61,948 nucleotides of DNA from Bacteroidales bacterium UBA6207 (lineage in GTDB: Bacteria; Bacteroidota; Bacteroidia; Bacteroidales; F082). Made by a program: the position numbers and the translations under genes. The notes under the pieces are model-generated. The model was not told where the DNA came from. It was given only the letters and a program-made list of their open reading frames with translations, and did not search any database. The stretch covers positions 10,945 to 72,892 of the forward strand of contig DISP01000060.1 in NCBI GenBank assembly GCA_002421995.1. Direction: 5' to 3'. Shown here piece by piece: positions 25,364-34,425 of the stretch; position 1 is the stretch's first letter, and every line of letters begins with the position of its first letter.

Positions 25364-26227
25364 TTAACCCAGGTAACTTTTAAGTATTTTACTTCGGCTC
25401 GTATGTTTTAGCCTTCGAATCGCTTTTTCTTTTATTTGCCTGACCCTTTCGCGGGTAAGATCAAATTTTTCACCGATTTCTTCGAGGGTCATCGGGTGAC
25501 TGCCATTCAGACCGAAGTATAATTTTATCACATCAGCTTCGCGGGGTGTGAGTGTCGAAATAGCCCTGTCAATCTCCTTGCGCAACGATTCATACAATAG
25601 CTCAGTTTCAGGTGTAATTGCTTCCTCACTGCGCAAAACATCATACATGGTGTTGTCTTCGTCCTGAATCAGAGGCGTATCCATTGAAACATGTCGACCG
25701 GCATTTTTCATTGACTCTTTCACCTCATTCTCAGTCACTTCAAGGATATCAGCGATCTCTTCGGCATTGGGCTCGCGCTCAAATTCCTGCTCTAACTTTG
25801 CGTAGGCTTTGTTGATCTTATTGATTGAACCAATTTTATTCAGCGGTAAACGAACGATGCGTGACTGCTCGGCCAGTGCCTGAAGAATTGATTGACGAAT
25901 CCACCAAACAGCGTAGGAGATAAATTTAAAGCCACGGGTTTCATCAAAGCGTTGGGCAGCTTTAATGAGGCCAAGATTCCCTTCATTGATAAGGTCAGGA
26001 AGACTAAGTCCTTGATTTTGATACTGTTTAGATACAGAAACAACAAAACGAAGGTTAGCTTTTGTAAGCTTCTCCAAAGCAGCCCTGTCACCTTGCTTGA
26101 TGCGTTGTGCCAGTTCAACTTCTTCTTCGGCCGTAATGAGCTCAACCTTACCAATTTCCTGTAGATATTTGTCGAGAGATGCGGTTTCCCTGTTGGTAAC
26201 CTGTTTCGTAATTTTAAGTTGCCTCAT
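25364..26227 (-). CDS. rpoD: Primary sigma factor RpoD/SigA
   Basis: A 287-residue sigma-70 lacking the long region 1.1, as is normal in Bacteroidota. Region 1.2 (SLDKYLQEIGKVELITAEEE), region 2 (GNLGLIKAAQRFDETRGFKF, AVWWIRQSILQAL), region 3 and region 4 (LTLEEIGEKF-like MTLEEIGEKFDLTRERVRQI) are all present. It directs RNA polymerase to the TTTG/TAnnTTTG promoters seen throughout this window. It follows pnp by 48 bases on the same strand and has its own terminator. Confidence 0.97.
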   Translation of the reverse strand: MRQLKITKQVTNRETASLDKYLQEIGKVELITAEEEVELAQRIKQGDRAALEKLTKANLRFVVSVSKQYQNQGLSLPDLINEGNLGLIKAAQRFDETRGFKFISYAVWWIRQSILQALAEQSRIVRLPLNKIGSINKINKAYAKLEQEFEREPNAEEIADILEVTENEVKESMKNAGRHVSMDTPLIQDEDNTMYDVLRSEEAITPETELLYESLRKEIDRAISTLTPREADVIKLYFGLNGSHPMTLEEIGEKFDLTRERVRQIKEKAIRRLKHTSRSKILKSYLG

Positions 26228-26275
26228 GAATAGTTAAGTGCTTTATTTGGCTTGATTTTACGGCAAAATTGCTGA

Positions 26276-28525
26276 TTAGTTACGGTCTCTGTTATGGTAA
26301 GGCCTGTTATCCGATCGTCCACCATCACGGCGTTGGTCGTTACGACGGTCACCCCGGGGCTCATGTCTTCTCTCTGCTGGTTTTTCCTCAGGCATTCCTT
26401 CCGGTTTTGGCAGCAACACTTTGCGCGAGAGCCTGAGTTTGCCGGTCTTTGCGTCAACCTCGATCAGTTTCACCTTAACTTTATCACCAACGTTTAAAAT
26501 ACCTTCCATCGTTTCGAGGCGTCTCCATTCAATCTCTGAAATGTGCAGGAGGCCGTCTTTACCGGGCAATATTTCAACGAAAGCACCAAAAGGCTGCAAA
26601 CTTTTTACAGTGCCAAGGTATTCCTCGCCAACTTCAGGCACAGCAACAATGGCACGAATACGTGCTTTTGCCATCTCGATTGAGTTTTTATCAGCCGAAA
26701 CGATATCAATGATACCAAACTCACCTTTTTCTTCGATCACAATGGTTGTGCCTGTCTCACGCTGCATTTCCTGGATGATCTTTCCACCGGGGCCAATCAC
26801 AGCTCCGATAAACTCCTTGGGTATGGTTAGTTTTTCAATACGAGGAACAAATTCTTTATAATCTTCACGTGGTTCGGTAATTGCTTTTGCCATTTCTCCC
26901 AGGATATGCATCCTTCCCTGACGTGCCTGTTCGAGAGCGATTTCCAAAACTTCGTAGGTCAGACCATCCACTTTTATATCCATCTGACAGGCAGTGATAC
27001 CATCTTTGGTTCCGGTAACTTTGAAATCCATGTCACCGAGGTGGTCTTCATCACCAAGAATATCTGATAATACAGCGAATTTATGACCCTTGTCAGCAGA
27101 TATCAAACCCATCGCTATGCCGGCAACCGGACGTGAGATTTTCACACCGGCATCCAATAAAGCGAGTGTACCTCCACATACAGATGCCATTGATGATGAA
27201 CCATTTGACTCAAGGATATCAGACACGACACGAATCGTGTAAGGGTTTGCTTCTCCGGTTGGAATCATTGGTTTCAGCGCACGTTCAGCAAGGTTTCCGT
27301 GACCAATTTCGCGCCTGCCAACACCGCGGTTAGGTTTTGCCTCACCGGTTGAAAAACTGGGAAAATTATAATGCAGGAAAAAGTTTGATGTACCGGTAAC
27401 AACAGCACCATCAATGGTTTGCTCATCCATTTTACTGCCTAAGGTGACGGTCACTAAGGATTGTGTCTCGCCTCTGGTGAAAACAGCAGATCCATGAGCC
27501 GAAGGCAAATAATCAACCTCACACCATATTGGCCTGATTTCGTTTAGTTTTCGTCCGTCTAAGCGCACCCTGTCATTTAAGATGGCATCGCGTACAGCCT
27601 TTTTCTCGGTGTCGTGGAAATATTTCTTAACCAAAAGCTTTTTCTCTTCGCGTTCTTCTTCGGGTAGTGTTTCGATAAATTGATCACGGACTGCTTCGAA
27701 GGCAGCTGCTCTTTCATGCTTGTTTGGATTGCCTTTTAATGCAATTTCGTAACAAGGCTGATAAGCAAATGCAGCAACAGCAGCTTCAAGTGCTTCGTCA
27801 TTTTTCTCGTGGCAATAAACCCTCTTAGGATTTGCTTTTTCTATTTGTGCTGCAAGATCCAGCTGGGCTTTACACTGCACACGGATGGCGTCATGGGCAA
27901 TTTTGAGGGCTTCGAGCATTGTAGCCTCGGAAACCTCTTTTGATTCGCCTTCAACCATCATAATGTTTTCAACAGTTGCTGCAACCATCAGATCGAGGTC
28001 AGCCTCGGGCAACGCATCAAAATTTGGGTTTATTACAAACTCACCGTTGATGCGTGCAACACGAACCTCAGAGATAGGTCCGTTGAATGGAATGTCAGAA
28101 ACGGCTAAGGCAGCTGATGCTGCAAGGGCAGCAAAAGCATCGGGCGGAACAGTGGCATCACCCGAAATAAGATTTATAAGCACCTGTGTTTCAGCATGGT
28201 AATCATCTGGAAACAACGGACGCAAAGCCCTGTCAATCAATCGGCTGATCAACACTTCATAATCAGACGGCCTACCTTCACGTTTGAAGAATCCACCGGG
28301 AAATTTACCTGTTGATGCATATTTTTCTTTGTAGTCAACGGAAAGTGGCATGAAGTCCACGTCTTCTTTGGCTTCTTTAGCAGAAACCACAGTAGCCAGC
28401 AACATTGTTTTACCAACTGTTACTACTACCGCACCATCGGCTTGTTTTGCAAGCTTACCTGTTTCAATCGTTACTAACCTTCCGTCGGGCAGCTCGAATG
28501 ATTGTTTAAATCCTGTTGGAATCAT
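26276..28525 (-). CDS. pnp: Polyribonucleotide nucleotidyltransferase (PNPase)
   Basis: A 749-residue phosphorolytic 3'-5' exoribonuclease. It has two RNase PH domains (about 10-140 and 320-460, with FFKREGRPSDYE and GRREIGHGNLAERAL), a KH domain (about 555-615, IGPGGKIIQEM) and an S1 domain (about 630-700, GAFVEILPGKDGLLHISEI). The C-terminus is a basic, Arg/Asp-rich tail of about 35 residues, probably an extra RNA-binding extension. It follows rpsO, the classical neighbour, with a hairpin between them. Confidence 0.97.
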   Translation of the reverse strand: MIPTGFKQSFELPDGRLVTIETGKLAKQADGAVVVTVGKTMLLATVVSAKEAKEDVDFMPLSVDYKEKYASTGKFPGGFFKREGRPSDYEVLISRLIDRALRPLFPDDYHAETQVLINLISGDATVPPDAFAALAASAALAVSDIPFNGPISEVRVARINGEFVINPNFDALPEADLDLMVAATVENIMMVEGESKEVSEATMLEALKIAHDAIRVQCKAQLDLAAQIEKANPKRVYCHEKNDEALEAAVAAFAYQPCYEIALKGNPNKHERAAAFEAVRDQFIETLPEEEREEKKLLVKKYFHDTEKKAVRDAILNDRVRLDGRKLNEIRPIWCEVDYLPSAHGSAVFTRGETQSLVTVTLGSKMDEQTIDGAVVTGTSNFFLHYNFPSFSTGEAKPNRGVGRREIGHGNLAERALKPMIPTGEANPYTIRVVSDILESNGSSSMASVCGGTLALLDAGVKISRPVAGIAMGLISADKGHKFAVLSDILGDEDHLGDMDFKVTGTKDGITACQMDIKVDGLTYEVLEIALEQARQGRMHILGEMAKAITEPREDYKEFVPRIEKLTIPKEFIGAVIGPGGKIIQEMQRETGTTIVIEEKGEFGIIDIVSADKNSIEMAKARIRAIVAVPEVGEEYLGTVKSLQPFGAFVEILPGKDGLLHISEIEWRRLETMEGILNVGDKVKVKLIEVDAKTGKLRLSRKVLLPKPEGMPEEKPAERRHEPRGDRRNDQRRDGGRSDNRPYHNRDRN

Positions 28526-28563
28526 AAATTATTTCTTTGAATATGAATGCGACCTTAGAAAAT

Positions 28564-28595
28564 GCAAAAAAAGGCAATCGGTTGCAATTGCCTTT
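28564..28595 (-). terminator. Hairpin between rpsO and pnp
   Basis: AAAGGCAAT (28570-28578) pairs with ATTGCCTTT (28587-28595) around an 8-base loop, followed on the minus strand by seven Ts. It is a good terminator for rpsO, and read-through to pnp could be partial. Confidence 0.75.
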
Positions 28596-28619
28596 CATTG
28601 ACTCCTGAGGGGTCTAGTC

Positions 28620-28889
28620 TTATTTACGGATACCCAGCTTCTTGATGATGTCGCGGTATCTCTCGATGTCTTTTGATTTAAGATAATCAAGCAATTTTCT
28701 CCTCTTACCTACCAAACGAACCAATGAACGCATGGTAACCATGTCTTTTTTGTTCGACTTGAGATGTTCAGTAAGGTGTTTGATCCTGAATGTAAACAGG
28801 GCAACCTGACCTTCAGCTGAACCGGTATTAGCTACTGATTGGCTGTATTCTGCGAAAATTTCCGACTTCTTCTCTTTGTCTAAATACAT
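28620..28889 (-). CDS. rpsO: Ribosomal protein S15
   Basis: An 89-residue small-subunit protein binding the central domain of 16S rRNA. It has the family core with VALFTFRIKHLTEHLK, DMVTMRSLVRLVGKRRKLLDYLK (cited in part: SLVRLVGKRRKLLDYL) and the ending IIKKLGIRK. Length and sequence are typical. pnp lies downstream, and a promoter lies 29 bases upstream. Confidence 0.98.
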   Translation of the reverse strand: MYLDKEKKSEIFAEYSQSVANTGSAEGQVALFTFRIKHLTEHLKSNKKDMVTMRSLVRLVGKRRKLLDYLKSKDIERYRDIIKKLGIRK

Positions 28890-28917
28890 ATTTCTTCCGT
28901 TTCAAATTTTGAGCCTG

Positions 28918-28949
28918 CAAAAATAGATAATTTCATTAATCTGTGCAAG
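28918..28949 (-). promoter_or_regulatory. Candidate promoter of rpsO
   Basis: On the minus strand, CTTG (28946-28949), 20 bases, then TATTTTTG (28918-28925). Confidence 0.55.
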
Positions 28950-28951
28950 GT

Positions 28952-30328
28952 TTATTCATCTTTTTTTATTTCATGTGATTCTTCCGGTTTTTCTTCTGTT
29001 ACAGGCTTTACTAACTCAGCAAAATCCACAGGATTAACCTTTGATTTTTTGGTGTTTGTTCTCAGTCCGAAAAGTATTGGAATAATATTCACCCAACCGG
29101 AGAATCTGAAGGCGAAAGCATAAAACTTACTGACTGCCGGCACCTTGTCAATCAGCGGAATAAATATTGAAGTGAAAACGATTGTGAACAAAACCATTGA
29201 AAATGTAACATTCATAATGAATTCACCCCCGGCAATTCCGCGCTGCAAAGGCATAGTTGCCAAAACAGCAGCCGCCAGTCCCTTGGGAAATATTGCAGCC
29301 ATGTAATACATATCTTTTGGCTGGTTTTCGCTTGCAGATATACTCAGTTTCACCACCGGAATTCTCAAAAAGAATAATACAACCGAAAGTATTAAACCTA
29401 TCAGTATTGGCTGCAGATCGTCCAGATGTATAGATATCCCTATATACACAAAGAAAAATGTTTTCAACAGAAATACAACTTCGCTGAATAAGACTCGCTC
29501 GGTTTCGTTTAATGTGGAAGCACCACTCCCGATATAGCGCTGAACGACCGGCGATGCCAACACATCCATATTGGCCAGGCCTATACCAAAAGCAAGTGCG
29601 GCAATGGCTCCGCTATAGCCCAGCAATTCGCTGATCCCAAAGATGATAAAAACAAAAGCGGGTGTAGTAAAGATCGAGTTCTGAACCGTACGAACTTTAT
29701 TTAAAATCATGGACCAAAACACTGATCCAAAAAGTCCGATCAAGGTAGCTAATATGAAGGATGCCAATACATTACCAACCATCAATCCAATCTTAAGGTG
29801 ACCAACTTCTATTGCATCCATCAGGGCAAGCGCGAAAACAATACACAAAACATCGCTGAAAGCAGACTCGAGAATCAGTATAGTTCCACTGTTTTTCCCC
29901 ATGTTAAGCTGCTTGACTAAAGGAATAACAACAGCCGAAGATGTGCCCCCGACAATCGCACCTAAAGTGAAAGCAACCATTGGTTCGAGTTTGTAAAAAT
30001 ACCAGCCAATCAATCCTATGACGACCATTGTTGCAAAAAAACTAACATTGGTAAGCAAAGAGGTGCCCCTGATAGAGTTGCGCAGCTGATCAAGCCGTAG
30101 ACTCGTTCCGCCTTCGAACAAAATGGTAACAAGCGTTATCGTCGTAAAAACAGGCCCGACCATCCCAAACGATCCTACATGCACAATTTTAAAGACAGGA
30201 CCCACAAACAAACCTATAATTATCAACATCAATACATCAGGAATGCGCTTGCGGCTAAAAATTCCTGCAAATAAATGAGCCAGAAATACCAGAAAGCCAA
30301 CAGCTACCAATGTTAATGCTATGTTCAT
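28952..30328 (-). CDS. Cation/proton antiporter (CPA family)
   Basis: A 458-residue membrane protein with about 12 helices and a short charged C-terminal tail (about 415-458). It shows the Na/H-exchanger pattern: LMLIIIGLFVGPV at the N-terminus, LFEGGTSL in helix 4-5, and VGGTSSAVVIPL, where many relatives carry an essential Asp. It exchanges Na+ or K+ for protons across the inner membrane, supporting pH and salt homeostasis. No TrkA-N/C domain is attached. Ion specificity cannot be read from sequence. Confidence 0.88.
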   Translation of the reverse strand: MNIALTLVAVGFLVFLAHLFAGIFSRKRIPDVLMLIIIGLFVGPVFKIVHVGSFGMVGPVFTTITLVTILFEGGTSLRLDQLRNSIRGTSLLTNVSFFATMVVIGLIGWYFYKLEPMVAFTLGAIVGGTSSAVVIPLVKQLNMGKNSGTILILESAFSDVLCIVFALALMDAIEVGHLKIGLMVGNVLASFILATLIGLFGSVFWSMILNKVRTVQNSIFTTPAFVFIIFGISELLGYSGAIAALAFGIGLANMDVLASPVVQRYIGSGASTLNETERVLFSEVVFLLKTFFFVYIGISIHLDDLQPILIGLILSVVLFFLRIPVVKLSISASENQPKDMYYMAAIFPKGLAAAVLATMPLQRGIAGGEFIMNVTFSMVLFTIVFTSIFIPLIDKVPAVSKFYAFAFRFSGWVNIIPILFGLRTNTKKSKVNPVDFAELVKPVTEEKPEESHEIKKDE

Positions 30329-30356
30329 AAACGCTAAATTTTTGGATTGGCAGCTA

Positions 30357-30387
30357 CAAATCTAAGCTATCTTTTCAACATATACAA
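30357..30387 (-). promoter_or_regulatory. Candidate promoter of the antiporter gene
   Basis: On the minus strand TAGATTTG (30357-30364) with TTG-containing sequence about 20 bases further upstream, 29 bases before the start. Confidence 0.5.
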
Positions 30388-30479
30388 TTTCCTTATAAGC
30401 TATATGTGACCATTTTTTGATTAAAACTGAGCTGAAATGAAAATTTATGACTCCAGGATGAACATTTTTATTCTTCATT

Positions 30480-30511
30480 TTGTTTAATGTTTCAATTTAA
30501 TCATTAAACAA
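30480..30511. promoter_or_regulatory. 10-bp inverted repeat in front of crtI (candidate operator)
   Basis: TTGTTTAATG (30480-30489) and CATTAAACAA (30502-30511) are a perfect inverted repeat with a 12-base spacer, ending 8 bases before the crtI start. No good TAnnTTTG box is seen here, so a regulator bound at this site may control the carotenoid operon. Confidence 0.55.
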
Positions 30512-30519
30512 TAATTTAG

Positions 30520-31998
30520 GTGCATAAAAAAGTTGTAATCATAGGCGCAGGTTTTTCCGGTTTGGCATCTGCCTGTGTATTAGCGAAAAACGGTTTCGAA
30601 GTCGAGGTTATCGAGCGGCATGAAATGGCGGGCGGTCGTGCAAGAATGTACACACAGGATGGTTTTACTTTTGACATGGGACCGAGCTGGTATTGGATGC
30701 CCGATGTTTTTGAGCAGTTTTTTAATTATTTTGGAAAAAAGACTTCTGATTTCTATGAACTGGAAAGACTGAGCCCCTCCTACAGTATTTATTTCGGGCC
30801 TGATGATAAGATAGATCTGCCGGCTGATATCACTGAATTGTATGCACTGTTTGAATCAATCGAAGCCGGAAGCGGACTCAGGCTTAAACGGTTTTTGGAT
30901 GAGGCGGCATTCAAATACGAAATTGGAATAAAAAAGTTAGTTTTTAAACCTTCGAAAAGCCTTTTGGAGTTTGCAGAATGGGACATTATTGCCGGATCGT
31001 TGAAAATGCATATCCTGCAGTCGTTTCACAGCTATATAAGGAAATACTTCAGCCATCCGAAGCTCTTAAAAATACTGGAGTTTCCGATTCTGTTTCTGGG
31101 AGCGACAGCCCAAAAAACACCTGCCCTGTATTCGCTCATGAATTATGGCGATATGGTGCTGGGCACCTGGTATCCGGTGGGTGGAATGTACAAGGTGGTT
31201 GAAGGCTTCAAACAGTTGGCCGACAGCCTTGGGGTTAGTTTCAGCTTTTCGGAAGAAGTGAAGTCGTTCACTTTCAGCAACAAATCTATTAAAGAAGTGA
31301 TCACCAGCAAACGAAAGATTCAGGCAGACTATGTGATTGCCAGTGCCGACTATCACCATGTGGAACAAAAAATACTTCCAAAAGCATACAGAACTTATAG
31401 TGAAGATTACTGGAAAAGCAGAACGATGTCGCCCTCTTCGCTGATTTATTACCTTGGAATCAATAAAAAAATCGAAGGGCTGCTCCACCATACACTCATT
31501 TTTAATGACGACTTCGAAAAACATGCCGAACAGATTTATGAAACGCCATCCTGGCCCGACAATCCGTCGGTTTACCTCAGCTGCACCTCAAAAACCGATA
31601 ACGCCACAGCACCCGAAGGAATGGAAAATCTTTTCGTTCTTATTCCGGTAGCGCCAGGTTTATCCGACACTGATGAGGTTAGACAGCATTATTTCGATTT
31701 TGCGATCAAGCGAATTGAAGAAACAATTGGCGTAAAATTTAAAGACGACATTGTTTACAAACGGTTTTACTCAAACAGAGATTTTGCACACGATTATTAT
31801 GCCTACAAGGGAAATGCCTACGGACTTGCAAACACGCTCAGGCAAACTGCCATTTTAAAACCATCGATGTTTAGTAAAAAAGTAAAAAATCTTCTTTATA
31901 CCGGGCAACTAACCATCCCGGGGCCAGGTGTTCCACCCACGATTATTAGCGGGCAAGTTGCTGCCAATGAAATAATTAAAAAACATCTAACGAAATGA
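30520..31998 (+). CDS. crtI: Phytoene desaturase CrtI
   Basis: A 492-residue FAD enzyme that desaturates phytoene to lycopene or a related polyene. The N-terminal dinucleotide fold GAGFSGLASA, the IERHEMAGGRAR motif, and the C-terminal signature TGQLTIPGPGVPPTIISGQ (19 residues) are all present. The start is GTG at 30520 (HKKVVIIGAG follows). It overlaps crtB by four bases and leads the carotenoid operon crtI-crtB-unknown-idi-crtZ. Similar CrtI-like oxidases (CrtN, CrtO) exist, but the crtB and crtZ neighbours support CrtI. Confidence 0.95.
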   Translation: MHKKVVIIGAGFSGLASACVLAKNGFEVEVIERHEMAGGRARMYTQDGFTFDMGPSWYWMPDVFEQFFNYFGKKTSDFYELERLSPSYSIYFGPDDKIDLPADITELYALFESIEAGSGLRLKRFLDEAAFKYEIGIKKLVFKPSKSLLEFAEWDIIAGSLKMHILQSFHSYIRKYFSHPKLLKILEFPILFLGATAQKTPALYSLMNYGDMVLGTWYPVGGMYKVVEGFKQLADSLGVSFSFSEEVKSFTFSNKSIKEVITSKRKIQADYVIASADYHHVEQKILPKAYRTYSEDYWKSRTMSPSSLIYYLGINKKIEGLLHHTLIFNDDFEKHAEQIYETPSWPDNPSVYLSCTSKTDNATAPEGMENLFVLIPVAPGLSDTDEVRQHYFDFAIKRIEETIGVKFKDDIVYKRFYSNRDFAHDYYAYKGNAYGLANTLRQTAILKPSMFSKKVKNLLYTGQLTIPGPGVPPTIISGQVAANEIIKKHLTK

Positions 31999-32834
31999 AA
32001 GCGATCTACGATCAGGTATCCTACCGCATCAGCAAGTTGACAACGAGAACTTACACTACATCCTTCTCGCTGGGTATCAGTCTTTTCGATAAAAAATACC
32101 ATGACCCTATCTATGCTATTTATGGCTTTGTGCGTTTGGCCGATGAAATTGTTGACTCGTTTCATGCGTACGACAAATCTGTTTTGATGGCTGAATTTAG
32201 GAGAGAAACGGTAGTGGCAATAGAACGAAAAATCAGTCTGAACCCAATTTTGAATAGTTTTCAGGAAACAGTTCACCGGTTTGGAATTGAGTGGGAACAC
32301 ATTGACCGTTTCCTGAAAAGCATGGAAATGGACCTCGACAAGATCGAATACAATCAAATGCTCTACGAAGATTATATTCTGGGATCGGCCGAGGTTGTGG
32401 GGCTTATGTGTCTGCATGTTTTTGCAGATGGAGACAAAGAGAAGTTTGAGAAATTAAAAAAGCCGGCAATGCGTCTTGGGTCTGCATTTCAGAAAATCAA
32501 TTTTTTCAGAGACCTCCACAACGATCATTTGCATTTGGGACGTACCTATTTTCCGGGGCTCGACATTGCCAACTTCGATGCCAGGGCAAAACAACAGATT
32601 GAACAAGACATCGAAAAAGACTTCAACGACGGGCTTCAAGGTATCAGGATGCTGCCAGTGGGAGCCAAATTCGGAGTTTATGTGGCTTATGTGTATTATT
32701 ACAACCTGTTTAAAAAAATAAAACGCTTAAACACGAAGCGTTTGTTGGAAGATAAACGAATAAGAATTCCGAATACATCAAAATACCTCCTGCTCTTGTC
32801 ATCCTATATGCGTTTCAGATTCAATTTATTATAA
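31995..32834 (+). CDS. crtB: Phytoene synthase CrtB
   Basis: A 279-residue squalene/phytoene synthase condensing two geranylgeranyl diphosphates. The two Asp-rich motifs are visible: DEIVDS near residue 55 and FFRDLHNDHLHLGRTYFP near residue 170. The start overlaps the crtI stop (ATGA), so translation is coupled. No geranylgeranyl diphosphate synthase gene lies in the window. Confidence 0.95.
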   Translation: MKAIYDQVSYRISKLTTRTYTTSFSLGISLFDKKYHDPIYAIYGFVRLADEIVDSFHAYDKSVLMAEFRRETVVAIERKISLNPILNSFQETVHRFGIEWEHIDRFLKSMEMDLDKIEYNQMLYEDYILGSAEVVGLMCLHVFADGDKEKFEKLKKPAMRLGSAFQKINFFRDLHNDHLHLGRTYFPGLDIANFDARAKQQIEQDIEKDFNDGLQGIRMLPVGAKFGVYVAYVYYYNLFKKIKRLNTKRLLEDKRIRIPNTSKYLLLLSSYMRFRFNLL

Positions 32835-33341
32835 ATGAAACTTTTACTACTGTTTGCTTTGCTTACCTCAACATCGTTTTCTGACCAAAAGATTCAGGAA
32901 GCAAGGCAATTGTTTTTTCGGTTTGATGAAGATCAACATGCTTCGGCAATTCTTTTGCTATCGCTTGATAAAGTAGGTGTTAATGACTCACCTGTGTTGT
33001 TGGCCTACAAAGGAGTTGCACTGGCAGCCTCGGCCACTGCTGAGTCGAATCCCATATCGAAGCTAAACCGCTTTCTTGAAGGTAAGAACCTTGTTGAAGC
33101 AGCCATTAATCAATGGCCCGAAAATCCTGAATTGCGCCTCATCCGCTTAAGCATTCAATTGACTGCACCCGGTTTTTTGGAGTACAACAAACAAATAAGT
33201 ATTGATAAAAACCATATAATCAACAATTTAATCAATAATCCGGATCGTTTTCCCAATTCAATGTTCCGTGAAAAAGTTTTAATATTTTTGCAAACAAAAG
33301 CGCAATTAACAGCAGAGGAGCAAAGGCTGCTTCAGAACTAA
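32835..33341 (+). CDS. Unknown secreted protein in the carotenoid operon
   Basis: A 168-residue protein whose ATG directly follows the crtB stop (TAAATG). It has a short signal peptide (MKLLLLFALLTSTSFS), then a helical, TPR-like stretch with YKGVALAASATAES and WPENPELRLIRLSIQL. No catalytic motif is seen. Tight packing between crtB and idi suggests a pigment-linked role, for example in envelope placement of the carotenoid, but the function is unknown. Confidence 0.75.
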   Translation: MKLLLLFALLTSTSFSDQKIQEARQLFFRFDEDQHASAILLLSLDKVGVNDSPVLLAYKGVALAASATAESNPISKLNRFLEGKNLVEAAINQWPENPELRLIRLSIQLTAPGFLEYNKQISIDKNHIINNLINNPDRFPNSMFREKVLIFLQTKAQLTAEEQRLLQN

Positions 33342-33371
33342 TAATCGTAACTCTTTAGTAAATAATCATTT

Positions 33372-33911
33372 ATGAAAGATAATCAGGAAAACGTAATTTT
33401 GGTTGACAAAGCAGACAATGAGCTGGGGCTAATGGAGAAAATGCAGGCTCATGAACAAGGAGTACTTCACAGAGCATTTTCGGTGTTCATTTTTAACAGC
33501 AAAGGCGAAATGTTGCTCCAGCAAAGAGCGTTCGGCAAATACCATTCACCGGGGCTTTGGACCAATACATGCTGCTCGCATCCGCGGCATGGAGAAAGCA
33601 ATTCAGACGCAGCATCAAGAAGGTTATCAGAAGAAATGGGTATGCAATGTGACATACAAGAATTATTTCATTTCATCTACAAGGCCGATGTTGGGCAGGG
33701 ACTCACCGAACATGAGCTGGATCATGTGTTTATCGGGACAAGCGATATGACACCCGATATTAATCCTGTGGAAGTGGCTGATTTTCGTTATGTTGATATG
33801 CAAACATTACGCGACGACATTGTGAAAAAGCCCGGCGACTATACAGTTTGGTTTAAGATTGCTTTCGAAGAAGTTGACAATTACTTTAAAAATAAAATTC
33901 TAAAACAATGA
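33372..33911 (+). CDS. idi: Isopentenyl-diphosphate delta-isomerase, type I
   Basis: A 179-residue Nudix-fold isomerase converting IPP to DMAPP. It has the active-site Cys in TNTCCSHPRHGE, the Nudix-like ASRRLSEEMGM stretch and HELDHVF with the catalytic acidic region. It supplies isoprenoid precursor for the carotenoid genes around it and overlaps crtZ by four bases. Confidence 0.96.
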   Translation: MKDNQENVILVDKADNELGLMEKMQAHEQGVLHRAFSVFIFNSKGEMLLQQRAFGKYHSPGLWTNTCCSHPRHGESNSDAASRRLSEEMGMQCDIQELFHFIYKADVGQGLTEHELDHVFIGTSDMTPDINPVEVADFRYVDMQTLRDDIVKKPGDYTVWFKIAFEEVDNYFKNKILKQ

Positions 33912-34381
33912 TTTCCTGGTATTTGGCTACACTTCTTGTTTTGACAGCATTTCTCTTCATGGAATTTGTAGCATGGTTTTCGCACAAATATATAATGCAT
34001 GGTTTTTTGTGGATCCTTCACAAAGATCACCACATTCGCGATGGGCGGCGTGTTGAATGGAACGATGCCTTTGCGGTTATCTTTGCCTTGCCGGCCATCG
34101 TCTTCACTATAACAGGCGTTTCGGCAGGTTTTGACTGGAAGTTCTACATCGGAATAGGAATCACAGCTTACGGGGCTGCTTATTTCATCTTCCATGACGT
34201 ATTGGTACACAACCGTTTACCGTTTTTGAATAAGTTGAGCAATCGCTATTTGCGCGCCACAATCACCGCACACATGGATCATCACAAGCCCAATGCCATG
34301 TACAATTATGGATTTTTGCTCGCACCGCTCAAATATTACAAGGCAGAATGGGCAAAATCACGAACCGTAAAACAGGAATAA
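33908..34381 (+). CDS. crtZ: Beta-carotene hydroxylase CrtZ
   Basis: A 157-residue membrane di-iron hydroxylase of the fatty-acid hydroxylase fold. The histidine clusters HKYIMHG, HKDHH, HDVLVH and HMDHH coordinate the iron pair. Three or four membrane helices are visible. It hydroxylates beta-ionone rings to give zeaxanthin-type xanthophylls, which implies that a lycopene cyclase exists elsewhere because none is in this operon. Confidence 0.93.
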   Translation: MISWYLATLLVLTAFLFMEFVAWFSHKYIMHGFLWILHKDHHIRDGRRVEWNDAFAVIFALPAIVFTITGVSAGFDWKFYIGIGITAYGAAYFIFHDVLVHNRLPFLNKLSNRYLRATITAHMDHHKPNAMYNYGFLLAPLKYYKAEWAKSRTVKQE

Positions 34382-34425
34382 TTGAAGAAAACACATCAGT
34401 GCGATTCACAAGCGTCTTCCAATTT

